Below, one piece after another: positions 15,214-23,181 of a stretch of 49,873 nt of DNA. Source of the DNA: an uncultured Clostridia bacterium (GTDB lineage Bacteria; Bacillota; Clostridia; Christensenellales; Aristaeellaceae); NCBI GenBank assembly GCA_946408995.1, contig CAMJUL010000023.1:1-49873 (forward strand). The letters are read 5' to 3'. The notes beneath the pieces are model-generated. The model was not told the DNA's origin, did no database searches, and worked only from the letters and a program-made list of their open reading frames with translations. A program made the position numbers and the translations under genes. Positions within the stretch are counted from its first letter, which is position 1. Each line of letters begins with the position of its first letter.

Positions 15214-15996
15214 ATGGAACAGACTGCCTCCTCCGATCTCGTCCGTTTTGTCTCCTGGAATGTCAACGGCCTCAGAGCCTGCCTTGGCAAAGGGTTTATG
15301 GATTATTTCAACGGGTCCGGGGCGGATTATTTCTGCCTTCAGGAAACCAAAATGCAGCCCGGTCAGGCCCAGGTCCCGGCGGAAGGGTATCAGGCCTATT
15401 TCAACTCCGCCGTCAAAAAGGGCTACAGCGGCACGGCCGTCTTCGCAAGGGAGGCGCCTTTGAACGTTTCGTTTGGCATCGGCATCCCGGAACACGACCA
15501 GGAAGGCCGCGTCATCACCCTGGAAACCCCTGCCTTCTACCTGGTGACCGTCTACACGCCCAATTCCCAGCGGGGACTGACAAGGCTGGATTACCGCATG
15601 ACGTGGGAAGACGCTTTCCAGGCCTATCTTCACGGTTTGGACAAAAAAAAGCCCGTGATCGTCTGCGGGGATATGAACGTGGCCCATCAGGAGATCGATC
15701 TGAAAAATCCGTCCTCCAACACGGGCAACGCCGGCTTCACCCCCCAGGAGCGCGCCCGCATGACGGAACTGCTCTCTTCCGGCTTTACGGATACCTTCCG
15801 CTTTCTGTATCCGGACAAAACCGGGGTTTATTCCTGGTGGAGCTATATGTTCCATGCGCGGGAAAACAACGCGGGATGGCGCATCGACTATTTTTTGGTT
15901 TCGGACCGCCTGCGGGATTGCATCGTGGAAGCCGGCATCGACACCCATGTCCCCGGCAGCGACCATTGTCCCGTAACGCTGACCTTGCGCCTGTGA
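15214..15996 (+). CDS. exoA: Exodeoxyribonuclease III / AP endonuclease
   Basis: 260 residues, the normal size for the ExoA/ExoIII family, which cuts DNA at abasic sites and removes 3' blocks in base-excision repair. Motifs in order: RFVSWNVNGLRA (metal/phosphate Asn), FCLQETKMQ (metal-binding Glu44), the Tyr of VTVYTPNSQRGL, the VCGDMNVAHQEIDLKNP block with the catalytic Asp, FTPQERARM, DTFRFLYPD, YSWWSY, WRIDYFLVS, and the C-terminal GSDHCPV with the catalytic His. All catalytic positions are present. The gene is monocistronic, with its own promoter and a terminator 20 bp after its stop. AAAGGA lies 10 nt before the ATG. Confidence 0.95.
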   Translation: MEQTASSDLVRFVSWNVNGLRACLGKGFMDYFNGSGADYFCLQETKMQPGQAQVPAEGYQAYFNSAVKKGYSGTAVFAREAPLNVSFGIGIPEHDQEGRVITLETPAFYLVTVYTPNSQRGLTRLDYRMTWEDAFQAYLHGLDKKKPVIVCGDMNVAHQEIDLKNPSSNTGNAGFTPQERARMTELLSSGFTDTFRFLYPDKTGVYSWWSYMFHARENNAGWRIDYFLVSDRLRDCIVEAGIDTHVPGSDHCPVTLTLRL

Positions 15997-16015
15997 CCCC
16001 TTCCCCAGCCAGAGC

Positions 16016-16052
16016 GGGGCCGGACGAATCTGTCCGGCCCCGTTGTTCTTTT
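16016..16052 (+). terminator. Rho-independent terminator of the exonuclease III gene
   Basis: A perfect 10-bp stem GGGGCCGGAC / GTCCGGCCCC (16016-16025 with 16032-16041) and a 6-nt loop are followed by GTTGTTCTTTT. It lies between convergent genes. Confidence 0.85.
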
Positions 16053-16063
16053 GGGGAAGGAGA

Positions 16064-19000
16064 TCATTTGCGTATATCCCCGCAAAGGCGCAGGTTCCAG
16101 GCCTTGGCCTCGTTCATCAGCACCTCTTCCACGATATCCGTCCTTTCGGGATAGAGGACAGAAAGGGTGCTCTCACGCGCGAGAAGATACCCGTCCAGCG
16201 CGGCCCGCAGGCCGGAGAGGGCCGCCGCGCTGTCGCCGGCTTTCAGGCCGCCCTGTTGGATCAAAAGCTCCGTTTCCGTCATCCAGATGTTCCTGGCGCT
16301 CCTGATGAGGCCCGCGCGGTTGCTGCCGGCCCTGACGGCCCGGGCGGCGCTCTCCAGGTACCGGGCGTTGTCCCGGTGCTTTTCGCACAGTGCGGTGTGG
16401 ATCACGGCGCCTCCGTCGGTCTGCGTAAACCGCCACAGGCAGGGGTCGGCCGCTTCGTCCTCCAGGGGCGCATCGTTCCCGGCGAACACGCTGTCCCTGC
16501 GGTCCGACGGCGCGGTATGCAGTTCATAGCACAGGTTCACGCATTTCTCGGTCATCTGTTCGATGACGGCCTCGTATCCCTTTCCGGGCTCGTCCGGATA
16601 CAGGGCCTCCGCAACGGCCCTCTCCCTCTCCATGAGGACGTCAAAGGCCGCCTGCTCCTCAATGAAGGCGGAACTGCCCGTCCTCAGGTACAATTGTCCG
16701 TAGAGGTCGTGCACCGCTTCCTGCCAGAGTGCGGCAGCCTCCCGGACGTCCGTCAGCGCCCGCGCCCGCCGCGCGGTTTCAAGGTGCGTCCCGCACAGCC
16801 TCAGTTCCGTCTCCGTTACGTTCCCTCCATGGCCCGTCAGGACCGGCACGCAATAATCCTCCCTGGGCGCGCCGCCTTTCGTCAGAACCGTCACGGTATT
16901 GGAGAGGATCTGGAGAAGCTCCCGGTTGAGCAGATAATCACAGACCGCGGTGTTGGTGATCTTGCCCGCCTCCACATCCGGAGCGGTCACCGTATAGGTG
17001 AAGACCGCCTTGACCTTCTCCCCGGGCTCCACCATGCCGCCGATCGCCAGGGGATCGCTGCTCCCGGAAAGCGGATCCCGGATGATGACCGAGTCGATGC
17101 GGTGCCTTGTGCCGTTCACCGCCGTGATAAGGTAGGTCACTTCCTCGCCTTCCGTATAATAACTGCCGTTTTTCGGCGCGGAGGTGACTTCCTTGACCAG
17201 TGTCAGCGTCTTGGGGGCCAGGAAAAGATGCTCGATGACCGGATTGCTTGCAACGCGTTTTCCGTTCGTTCTTTCACCGGTCGCCTGGAAATACATCCCG
17301 ACATCCTCTCCCTCGGCATGCTCCTCCCCGACGGTCACAAAGACCGTGCCGGAAAGGCTCTGCCCGGGCTCCAGCCAAACGCCGGACTGCTCGTCCACCT
17401 TGGTCTTGTCGGTGTAGAACGCCGGGTCGTCCGCCTCCAGCTCGGGGAATTCCCAGCAGGTGGACAGATCCCCGTAATAGATTCCGACTTCCCCCGTGTT
17501 GGTCAGTGTCCAATTGAACGCCGCCTGTTCCCCGGGGGCAAAGCCCTCTTCCTTCTGCTCGGCCAGCTTGACCTCCAGCTGCAGGGCCGCTTCCCCCTCC
17601 TCCGGGGGAGGCGTTACGGGAGGGATCAGATCCCCGGGCACGGGATACTCCTCCGGAGGCAAGGTCACGGGGGGGATCAGCATGTCCGTCGCGGGAGGCT
17701 CGGATACCTCCGGCACGGGGACTTCCGGGATCTGCGTTGGGCCCGCCTTGTCTTCCGTCTTTCCCTCAAACAGGGTATCCACCACCACCGCCACGTCGGC
17801 CGTATCCCCCGTGCCGGCGCCGTTGTCCTCCCTGGCGGCGTCCGCCATGACCTGCCGCCAGGCAATGCCGTCATTGGCGTCCAGGTCCCGGACCGTCAGC
17901 AAAAGCTGGAACCGCCTGGCTTCCCCCACGTCCAGCCTCTCGCCGATGCCGATCGACGCGAAAGAATCCTCCGGCACGCCGATGCCCCTGGCGTCCAGAC
18001 TCTGCAGATTCAGGTCCCGCAGGGGAACGGTCCCGTTGTTGACGATGTACATCTCCACCGTGCAGATCCCGTACCTGACCCCGGTCATGCCTGTGGTGTC
18101 CTCCGGGATCAGAAGCAGGGACGCCCCCGTTTTCAGCCGGGGGACAAGCACCATGCAGGTATCCCCGCACTCCGTTCCGTATTCATCCACGCACACCGCG
18201 GTCACGAACCGGTGGATCCACTCCGGAGCATATCTGGACACGTCTCCGGGGCCGACCCGAAGAAGCAGCAGGGTTTGTTCCGACCGCCCGGGCTGCAGGG
18301 GCTTGAGCATCCAGTCCGCCACCTGGACCGTGTCTCCTTCGTTGTACGGGGTCAGGGACTTGATGGTCACGGGCGCCGACCCCGTATTGGTCAGGGTCAG
18401 AACGACCTGGATCTGGCTGTTTTCCTGATAGGGCAGGGCCTTGGGCGGTTCCGCCTCCAATGTCACCCTGGGCATTGCCGGCGGCAGCCCCCGCATCTCC
18501 CGGACTACGCCAGACGTGGTAGCGGGCTGGACGGTTTGGTCCGTTTCCGTCAGACCGCAGCGGGCGCAGGTCCTCTGCCTGATGCCGTTGAATTCCTGCC
18601 AGGCGCCAAAGTCATGGCCCAGGGGCTGGAGCTCCCCATACCAGATATGGGCCTCGTTCCTTGAGCAAACGCGGACGGTGCGCCCCTTTTCAGTGCAGGT
18701 CGCCGGGATATCCGTCTTCGGTTCCCCATAATTGTGGCCCAGGGCCGGCATCTGCTCGCTGTAGGAAAGGCCGCAGCGGCTGCACTGCCAGGTGACCGTT
18801 CCCTTGTCCTTGCAGGTCGGCGCGGTTTCGGCGATCTTGGCATAGTCGTGTCCCAGCGCTTCCAGGATGATCCTTTCCTGCGCACGGCATACCTGACAGG
18901 TCCTCACGCCGTATCCCGTCTGCGTGCAGGTGGCTGCCTGAATGGTTTCCGCCCCGCCCCACACGTGCACGTTGCAGGGAGGGGGAACCCAGGCCGAGTC

Positions 19001-19081
19001 GTCGGTCGCACCGAGCGCCGGCGCGGCAAAAAGGACAGCGGTCAGCAATAACAAAAGGAACCGTATTCTCTGTTTTTTCAT
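16064..19081 (-). CDS. Large secreted surface protein with Cys-pair repeats and beta-sandwich domains
   Basis: 1005 residues. A typical signal peptide (MKKQRIRFLLLLLTAVLFAA, cleavage near residue 25) directs export; no LPXTG motif or C-terminal membrane anchor is seen. Residues ~35-190 carry four or so copies of a repeat of the form ATCT..G...R.C..C ending LGHDY or LGHNY, each with a Cys pair. Beta-sandwich modules of the CARDB/DUF11 type follow (VVLTLTNTGSAPVTIKSL, FNWTLTNTGEVGIYYGDLS, VTYLITAVNGTRHRIDSV), separated by a Pro/Glu-rich linker near residue 500. The C-terminal ~250 residues are helical with several Cys. It probably acts at the cell surface in adhesion or envelope structure; partner and ligand are unknown. 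It is transcribed alone. Confidence 0.85.
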   Translation of the reverse strand: MKKQRIRFLLLLLTAVLFAAPALGATDDSAWVPPPCNVHVWGGAETIQAATCTQTGYGVRTCQVCRAQERIILEALGHDYAKIAETAPTCKDKGTVTWQCSRCGLSYSEQMPALGHNYGEPKTDIPATCTEKGRTVRVCSRNEAHIWYGELQPLGHDFGAWQEFNGIRQRTCARCGLTETDQTVQPATTSGVVREMRGLPPAMPRVTLEAEPPKALPYQENSQIQVVLTLTNTGSAPVTIKSLTPYNEGDTVQVADWMLKPLQPGRSEQTLLLLRVGPGDVSRYAPEWIHRFVTAVCVDEYGTECGDTCMVLVPRLKTGASLLLIPEDTTGMTGVRYGICTVEMYIVNNGTVPLRDLNLQSLDARGIGVPEDSFASIGIGERLDVGEARRFQLLLTVRDLDANDGIAWRQVMADAAREDNGAGTGDTADVAVVVDTLFEGKTEDKAGPTQIPEVPVPEVSEPPATDMLIPPVTLPPEEYPVPGDLIPPVTPPPEEGEAALQLEVKLAEQKEEGFAPGEQAAFNWTLTNTGEVGIYYGDLSTCWEFPELEADDPAFYTDKTKVDEQSGVWLEPGQSLSGTVFVTVGEEHAEGEDVGMYFQATGERTNGKRVASNPVIEHLFLAPKTLTLVKEVTSAPKNGSYYTEGEEVTYLITAVNGTRHRIDSVIIRDPLSGSSDPLAIGGMVEPGEKVKAVFTYTVTAPDVEAGKITNTAVCDYLLNRELLQILSNTVTVLTKGGAPREDYCVPVLTGHGGNVTETELRLCGTHLETARRARALTDVREAAALWQEAVHDLYGQLYLRTGSSAFIEEQAAFDVLMERERAVAEALYPDEPGKGYEAVIEQMTEKCVNLCYELHTAPSDRRDSVFAGNDAPLEDEAADPCLWRFTQTDGGAVIHTALCEKHRDNARYLESAARAVRAGSNRAGLIRSARNIWMTETELLIQQGGLKAGDSAAALSGLRAALDGYLLARESTLSVLYPERTDIVEEVLMNEAKAWNLRLCGDIRK

Positions 19082-19154
19082 GGTATTCTCCCCCTGTTGT
19101 CTCTAGGACGTATCCGTCAGCTGCAAGCGTCATCCCGGGGTAGTTCTTGCTTCT

Positions 19155-19183
19155 ATTATACCTGAAAACAGGCCGCAGGAAAA
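19155..19183 (-). promoter_or_regulatory. Probable promoter of the surface-protein gene
   Basis: On the minus strand a perfect TATAAT (19160-19155) with a weak TTTTCC 17 bp upstream. A CCTGAAAACAGG inverted repeat lies in the spacer. It is about 75 bp before the ATG. Confidence 0.5.
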
Positions 19184-19340
19184 GCTTTTTTTGTTTTTGA
19201 CCTGCCGGGCCGGTTTCTTTTGAGCACGGAAAAGGATCGGCGGAGGCAAAAACCATGGACGTCCCGTTCTTTTTTTGGTATGATAAGGGCCGGAGACGGA
19301 AGGACGTCCCTCCCGCTCCCATCACAGCAGCTCAGAAAGG

Positions 19341-20924
19341 ATGATCTCCTTCCCTATGCCCTGGTATGAACAATCCGTTTTTTATCACATTTATCCTCTG
19401 GGGCTGACAGGCGCCCCCAGGGAGAATCCCTTCGGGGAGCCGGTACACCGCCTGAGGGAGCTGTTCCCCTGGATCGCGCATCTGAAAAGCCTTCACTGCT
19501 CCGCCCTGTACATCGGTCCGCTCTTCCAGTCCTCCACCCACGGCTATGATACGGCGGATTACCGCCTGCTGGATACCCGCCTTGGCACCAACGAGGACCT
19601 GACGGACTTCGTGGAGGCCTGTCATCAGTCCGGCATCCGCGTGATCCTGGACGCGGTATTCAACCACACCGGACGGGACTTTTTCGCCTTCCGGGACCTG
19701 AAGGCCCACCGGGAGAACAGCCGCTTTCTTCACTGGTACCGGAACGTGAATTTTTACGGGAACAACGAATACAACGACGGCTTCTCCTACGACAACTGGG
19801 GGGGCTACAACCTGCTTTGCAAGCTGGATCTGCAAAATCCCGAGGTCCGGGCCTATCTTCTGGACACCGTCCGCTTCTGGGTGGAGGTTTTTAAGATCGA
19901 CGGGCTCCGGCTGGACGCCGCGGACGTGCTGGATTTCGATTTTCTCCGGGCGCTCCGCCAGACCGCCGAACAGGTCAAGCCCGATTTCTGGCTGATGGGG
20001 GAGGTGATCCACGGCGATTACCTTCGCTGGGCCAACGAAAACACCCTGCATTCCGTCACTAACTACCACCTGCACAAGGCCCTGTACAGCGGCCACAACG
20101 ATCACAATTACTTTGAGATCGCCCACACCGTCCGCCGGCAGGCGGATATGGGCCTCGGGAGCCGCGTCCTGCTCTACAATTTTGTGGACAATCACGATGT
20201 GGAGCGGATCTACACCAAATTGCGGGACAAGCGGCATTTCCTTCCGGTCCACGTGCTTCTCTACACCCTTCCGGGCATCCCTTCCCTGTATTACGGCTCC
20301 GAATTCGGCATCGAGGGCCGCAAGGAACGGGGGTCGGACGATTCCCTCCGCCCCTGCCTTTCCCTTGAAGAGAAGACCGGATCCGCCTCTCCCTGTCTTG
20401 AGTTGATCCGGGCCCTTGGAAAGATCCATGAAGGGGAGCCCGCCCTGTGGTACGGGGAATACCGGGAGCTTTGCCTGACCACCGAAAAATACGCCTTCGC
20501 CCGCGGAGACGTCCTCGTGACGGTAAACAACGCCGCAACGCCCGCCTTCTTCGACCTCGCGCTGGAGGGCGCCTGGCAGGGTGCCCTGTCCGGCGAACGG
20601 GTGGAGAGCAGCGGCGGCCATGCGCATTTCCAGCTGCCCCCCTGCGGCGGGGAAATCTGGATCCCGGCCGCGGATGGCCGGCCCGACTATACGCCCCTGG
20701 ATCTTCCTCCCGCCGCCGCGCCGGAGCCTCCCGCGCCGGAAGACGCCGTCCTTCCCCCCCGCGCCTCAGGCAAAAACTATGAGGAAATGACCGTGCCGGA
20801 GCTCCAGGCGGAAGTGCTCGCGAAGCTGGCCGCCAACGGTCCGCTGACCGAAAGCATGAAGCAGGACGTTGCCAGGAACGTTTACCGGGATTCGCTTCTG
20901 AACTGGGTCCGCAGTTTCAGATAA
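19341..20924 (+). CDS. Alpha-amylase-family glycosidase, GH13
   Basis: 527 residues without a signal peptide, so an intracellular alpha-glucan or maltooligosaccharide enzyme. GH13 regions: I DAVFNHTG (104-111), II GLRLDAADV with nucleophile D192, III LMGEVIHGD with acid/base E221, IV FVDNHDVERI with D286. The opening MPWYEQSVFYHIYPLG is typical of the subfamily, so the ATG at 19356 is an alternative start; the ribosome site AAAGG sits too close to the first ATG and too far from the second. After the catalytic fold comes a Pro-rich linker (~455-480) and a ~48-residue helical tail (MTVPELQAEVLAKLAANGP). It lies 80 bp upstream of the glycogen synthase gene, suggesting a shared role in glycogen turnover. 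Confidence 0.9.
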   Translation: MISFPMPWYEQSVFYHIYPLGLTGAPRENPFGEPVHRLRELFPWIAHLKSLHCSALYIGPLFQSSTHGYDTADYRLLDTRLGTNEDLTDFVEACHQSGIRVILDAVFNHTGRDFFAFRDLKAHRENSRFLHWYRNVNFYGNNEYNDGFSYDNWGGYNLLCKLDLQNPEVRAYLLDTVRFWVEVFKIDGLRLDAADVLDFDFLRALRQTAEQVKPDFWLMGEVIHGDYLRWANENTLHSVTNYHLHKALYSGHNDHNYFEIAHTVRRQADMGLGSRVLLYNFVDNHDVERIYTKLRDKRHFLPVHVLLYTLPGIPSLYYGSEFGIEGRKERGSDDSLRPCLSLEEKTGSASPCLELIRALGKIHEGEPALWYGEYRELCLTTEKYAFARGDVLVTVNNAATPAFFDLALEGAWQGALSGERVESSGGHAHFQLPPCGGEIWIPAADGRPDYTPLDLPPAAAPEPPAPEDAVLPPRASGKNYEEMTVPELQAEVLAKLAANGPLTESMKQDVARNVYRDSLLNWVRSFR

Positions 20925-21004
20925 CAGCTGTCATTCATCCTCCGTGTTTCCCGCGGAGGTCCCATCGTATCCATATTCCCCGATTCTGAAAGGAGGTACT
21001 TCCC

Positions 21005-23008
21005 ATGCCCAAGAAAAAAACACCCGCTCAGTCTGAAGAAGTGCTCAAGGCGGAGCCCGCCACCCCCAAAAAGGGGACGGCCGCAAAGTCCGCTTCCGCT
21101 AAACCGGCGCCCGTGAAGGCGGACGCCCCCGCCCCGAAGGCCGCCCCCAAAAAGGCCGCCGTCCGCAGCGCCGGGAAGAAAACCGTCCCGGCCCCTGTCC
21201 AGGAGGATTTCCTTGATCTGACGGCCGCGGCGGAGGAAAGCCCCCGCCTCCCGGACGCGCCCAAAGCGGTCCCCGCAGCCGAAAAGGCGCCCGTCATCGA
21301 AGAAGCCCCGGCAGCGGCAGAGCCCGCCGCCGAGGCTGCGCCCGTTCCGGAAGAAGCCCCGGCTGTCGAGGAGCCCGCCGCCGTGGAAACACCCGTTATG
21401 GAAGAAGCCCCGGCTGTCGAGGAGCCCGCCGCCGTGGCAGCGCCCGTTATGGAAGAAGCCCCGGCTGTCGAGGAGCCCGCCGCCGTGGCAGCGCCCGTTA
21501 TGGAAGAAGCCCCGGCTGACGAGGAACCCGCCGTTTGGGAGGAGCCCCTGCCCCAGCCCCGCAGAAGCGTCGCTTTCATCGGCTCCGAATGCTATCCCTT
21601 TGTCAAGACCGGCGGTTTGGGGGATGTCATGTACGCCCTGCCCAAGGCCCTGGTCAAGCAGAACTGCGACGTGAAGGTCATTCTTCCCCGCTACAAATGC
21701 ATTCCCTGGAAATACCAGGAGAAAATGGTTTACCGGGGCGCCTTCAGCATGGACCTGTGCGCGGACGGACGGTCCTTCTACGTCGGCATCATGGAATATG
21801 TCTGCGACGGCGTGGTGTATGACTTCATCGACAACGAGGAGTTTTTCTCCGCCGGCAATCCCTATATCAGTCTGGTGGACGACATCCCCAAATACTGCTT
21901 CTTCGGCAAGGCCGCCCTGGCCGCGCTGAACTACCTCAACTGGATCCCGGACATCATCCACTGCCACGACTGGCAGGCCAGTCTGGTCCCGGTCTACCTG
22001 CGCACCCTGTTCGCGGGCACGCCCATTGAAAAAGCCCGGACCATCCTGACCATCCACAACCTTCGGTTCCAGGGCATTTACAACATTCCCACCATCAAAT
22101 ACTGGTCCAACCTGCCGGATTATGTGTTCAACAAGGACGCCCTGAAGCAGGGCTATGAGGACGCCAACATGCTCAAGGGCGGCCTGACCTACGCCGACAG
22201 CATCACCACCGTCAGCAACACCTACGCCGGGGAGATCCAGACCCCCTTCTTCGGGGAAAAGCTGGACGCCCACCTGCGGTATCATTCCGGCAAGCTCCGG
22301 GGCATCGTCAACGGCATCGACTGCGACCTGTGGAACAGCGCCACGGATGCCCTGCTGGCCCGGCCCTACGGCCCCGGGGACGTGCTGCCCGGGAAAAAGG
22401 CCAACAAAAAAGCCCTGCAGGAGCAATTGGGGCTCCAACAGGACGACCGGCTTTTCGTCATCGGGCTCATTTCCCGCCTGACGGATCAAAAGGGCCTGGA
22501 TCTGGTCAACGCCATCCTTCCCTCCATGGTGGACGGCAATACCCAGATCGTGGTGCTGGGGACCGGCGACACCCGGTATGAGAACTCTTTCCGCCAGTAT
22601 GAATACACCTACAAGGGCAGCGTCTGCTCCAACATTATGTACGACGAGGGCCGCGCCCACCAGATCTACGCGGGGGCCGACGCCCTGCTGGTGCCCAGTC
22701 TCTTTGAGCCCTGCGGCCTGACCCAGCTGATCGCCATGCGCTACGGCACCGTGCCCATCGTCCGGGAGACCGGCGGCCTGAAGGACACCGTGGAACCCTA
22801 CAACCAGTACAGCAACCAGGGCAACGGCTTCACCTTCGACCGGTATGAATCCGGCCTCCTGCTGGATGCCGTCAACCGCGCCAAGACCCTGTTCTTCAAC
22901 AACCGCTGGTGCTGGGACGAAATGGTCCAGCGGGACATGGCCAAGGACGTCTCCTGGGATGTTTCCGCCAGGGCGTACCGGCAATTGTACCTGGACCTGA
23001 AGCCGTAA
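21005..23008 (+). CDS. glgA: Glycogen synthase (GT5) with long N-terminal extension
   Basis: 667 residues; the catalytic GT5 enzyme, which adds glucose from ADP-glucose to glycogen, begins only at about residue 187 (RRSVAFIGSECYPFVKTGGL). KTGGLGDV at 201-208 is the sugar-nucleotide motif, IIHCHDWQASLVPVYLR the central acceptor block, and EPCGLTQ the C-terminal catalytic motif with its Glu. The first ~186 residues are extra: ~60 residues of Lys/Ala/Pro resembling histone H1 tails, then acidic Ala/Pro/Glu, including four 17-residue tandem repeats (99-166) plus a partial fifth. The start at 21005 has AAAGGAGG about 8 nt upstream, so the extension is translated. The GH13 gene lies upstream; glgC, glgB and glgP are not in the window. 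Confidence 0.93.
   Translation: MPKKKTPAQSEEVLKAEPATPKKGTAAKSASAKPAPVKADAPAPKAAPKKAAVRSAGKKTVPAPVQEDFLDLTAAAEESPRLPDAPKAVPAAEKAPVIEEAPAAAEPAAEAAPVPEEAPAVEEPAAVETPVMEEAPAVEEPAAVAAPVMEEAPAVEEPAAVAAPVMEEAPADEEPAVWEEPLPQPRRSVAFIGSECYPFVKTGGLGDVMYALPKALVKQNCDVKVILPRYKCIPWKYQEKMVYRGAFSMDLCADGRSFYVGIMEYVCDGVVYDFIDNEEFFSAGNPYISLVDDIPKYCFFGKAALAALNYLNWIPDIIHCHDWQASLVPVYLRTLFAGTPIEKARTILTIHNLRFQGIYNIPTIKYWSNLPDYVFNKDALKQGYEDANMLKGGLTYADSITTVSNTYAGEIQTPFFGEKLDAHLRYHSGKLRGIVNGIDCDLWNSATDALLARPYGPGDVLPGKKANKKALQEQLGLQQDDRLFVIGLISRLTDQKGLDLVNAILPSMVDGNTQIVVLGTGDTRYENSFRQYEYTYKGSVCSNIMYDEGRAHQIYAGADALLVPSLFEPCGLTQLIAMRYGTVPIVRETGGLKDTVEPYNQYSNQGNGFTFDRYESGLLLDAVNRAKTLFFNNRWCWDEMVQRDMAKDVSWDVSARAYRQLYLDLKP
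21299..21544 (+). repeat. 51-bp tandem repeats inside glgA
   Basis: Four in-frame 51-bp units (21299-21502) and a partial fifth encode EEAPAVEEPAAVAAPVM-type repeats. The middle units are nearly identical in DNA, so copy number may vary between strains. Confidence 0.9.
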
Positions 23009-23130
23009 CGGTCTTTCCGCCGGAGACGGCCCCGGTCCGTGCCGCCTTCCTTTGGGCCGGAAAGCGCGCTCACAGGCGCTTCAAGGCCCGTTCCCGTGGG
23101 TTTCCAAGCATTAAGAACACCTGTTGTTTA

Positions 23131-23160
23131 ATGGGGCTGCCGCGCAAGCGGCAGCCCCAT
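23131..23160. terminator. Hairpin between convergent glgA and transglutaminase genes
   Basis: A perfect 13-bp stem ATGGGGCTGCCGC / GCGGCAGCCCCAT closes a GCAA tetraloop. Neither strand has a clean T-tract (minus strand continues TAAACAAC), so it is a probable but atypical bidirectional terminator. Confidence 0.6.
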
Positions 23161-23181
23161 TGCGATGGTTGGATGAATTCC

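Noticed and set aside
16043-18664. Very long plus-strand open frame opposite the surface-protein gene
   Set aside because: It is antisense to a gene with a signal peptide, clear domains and a promoter; its translation is Arg/Pro/Gly/His-rich, typical of GC-rich shadow frames. The same applies to long frames at 20882-22984, 26041-28509, 30253-32067, 41186-43792 and 47398-49833.
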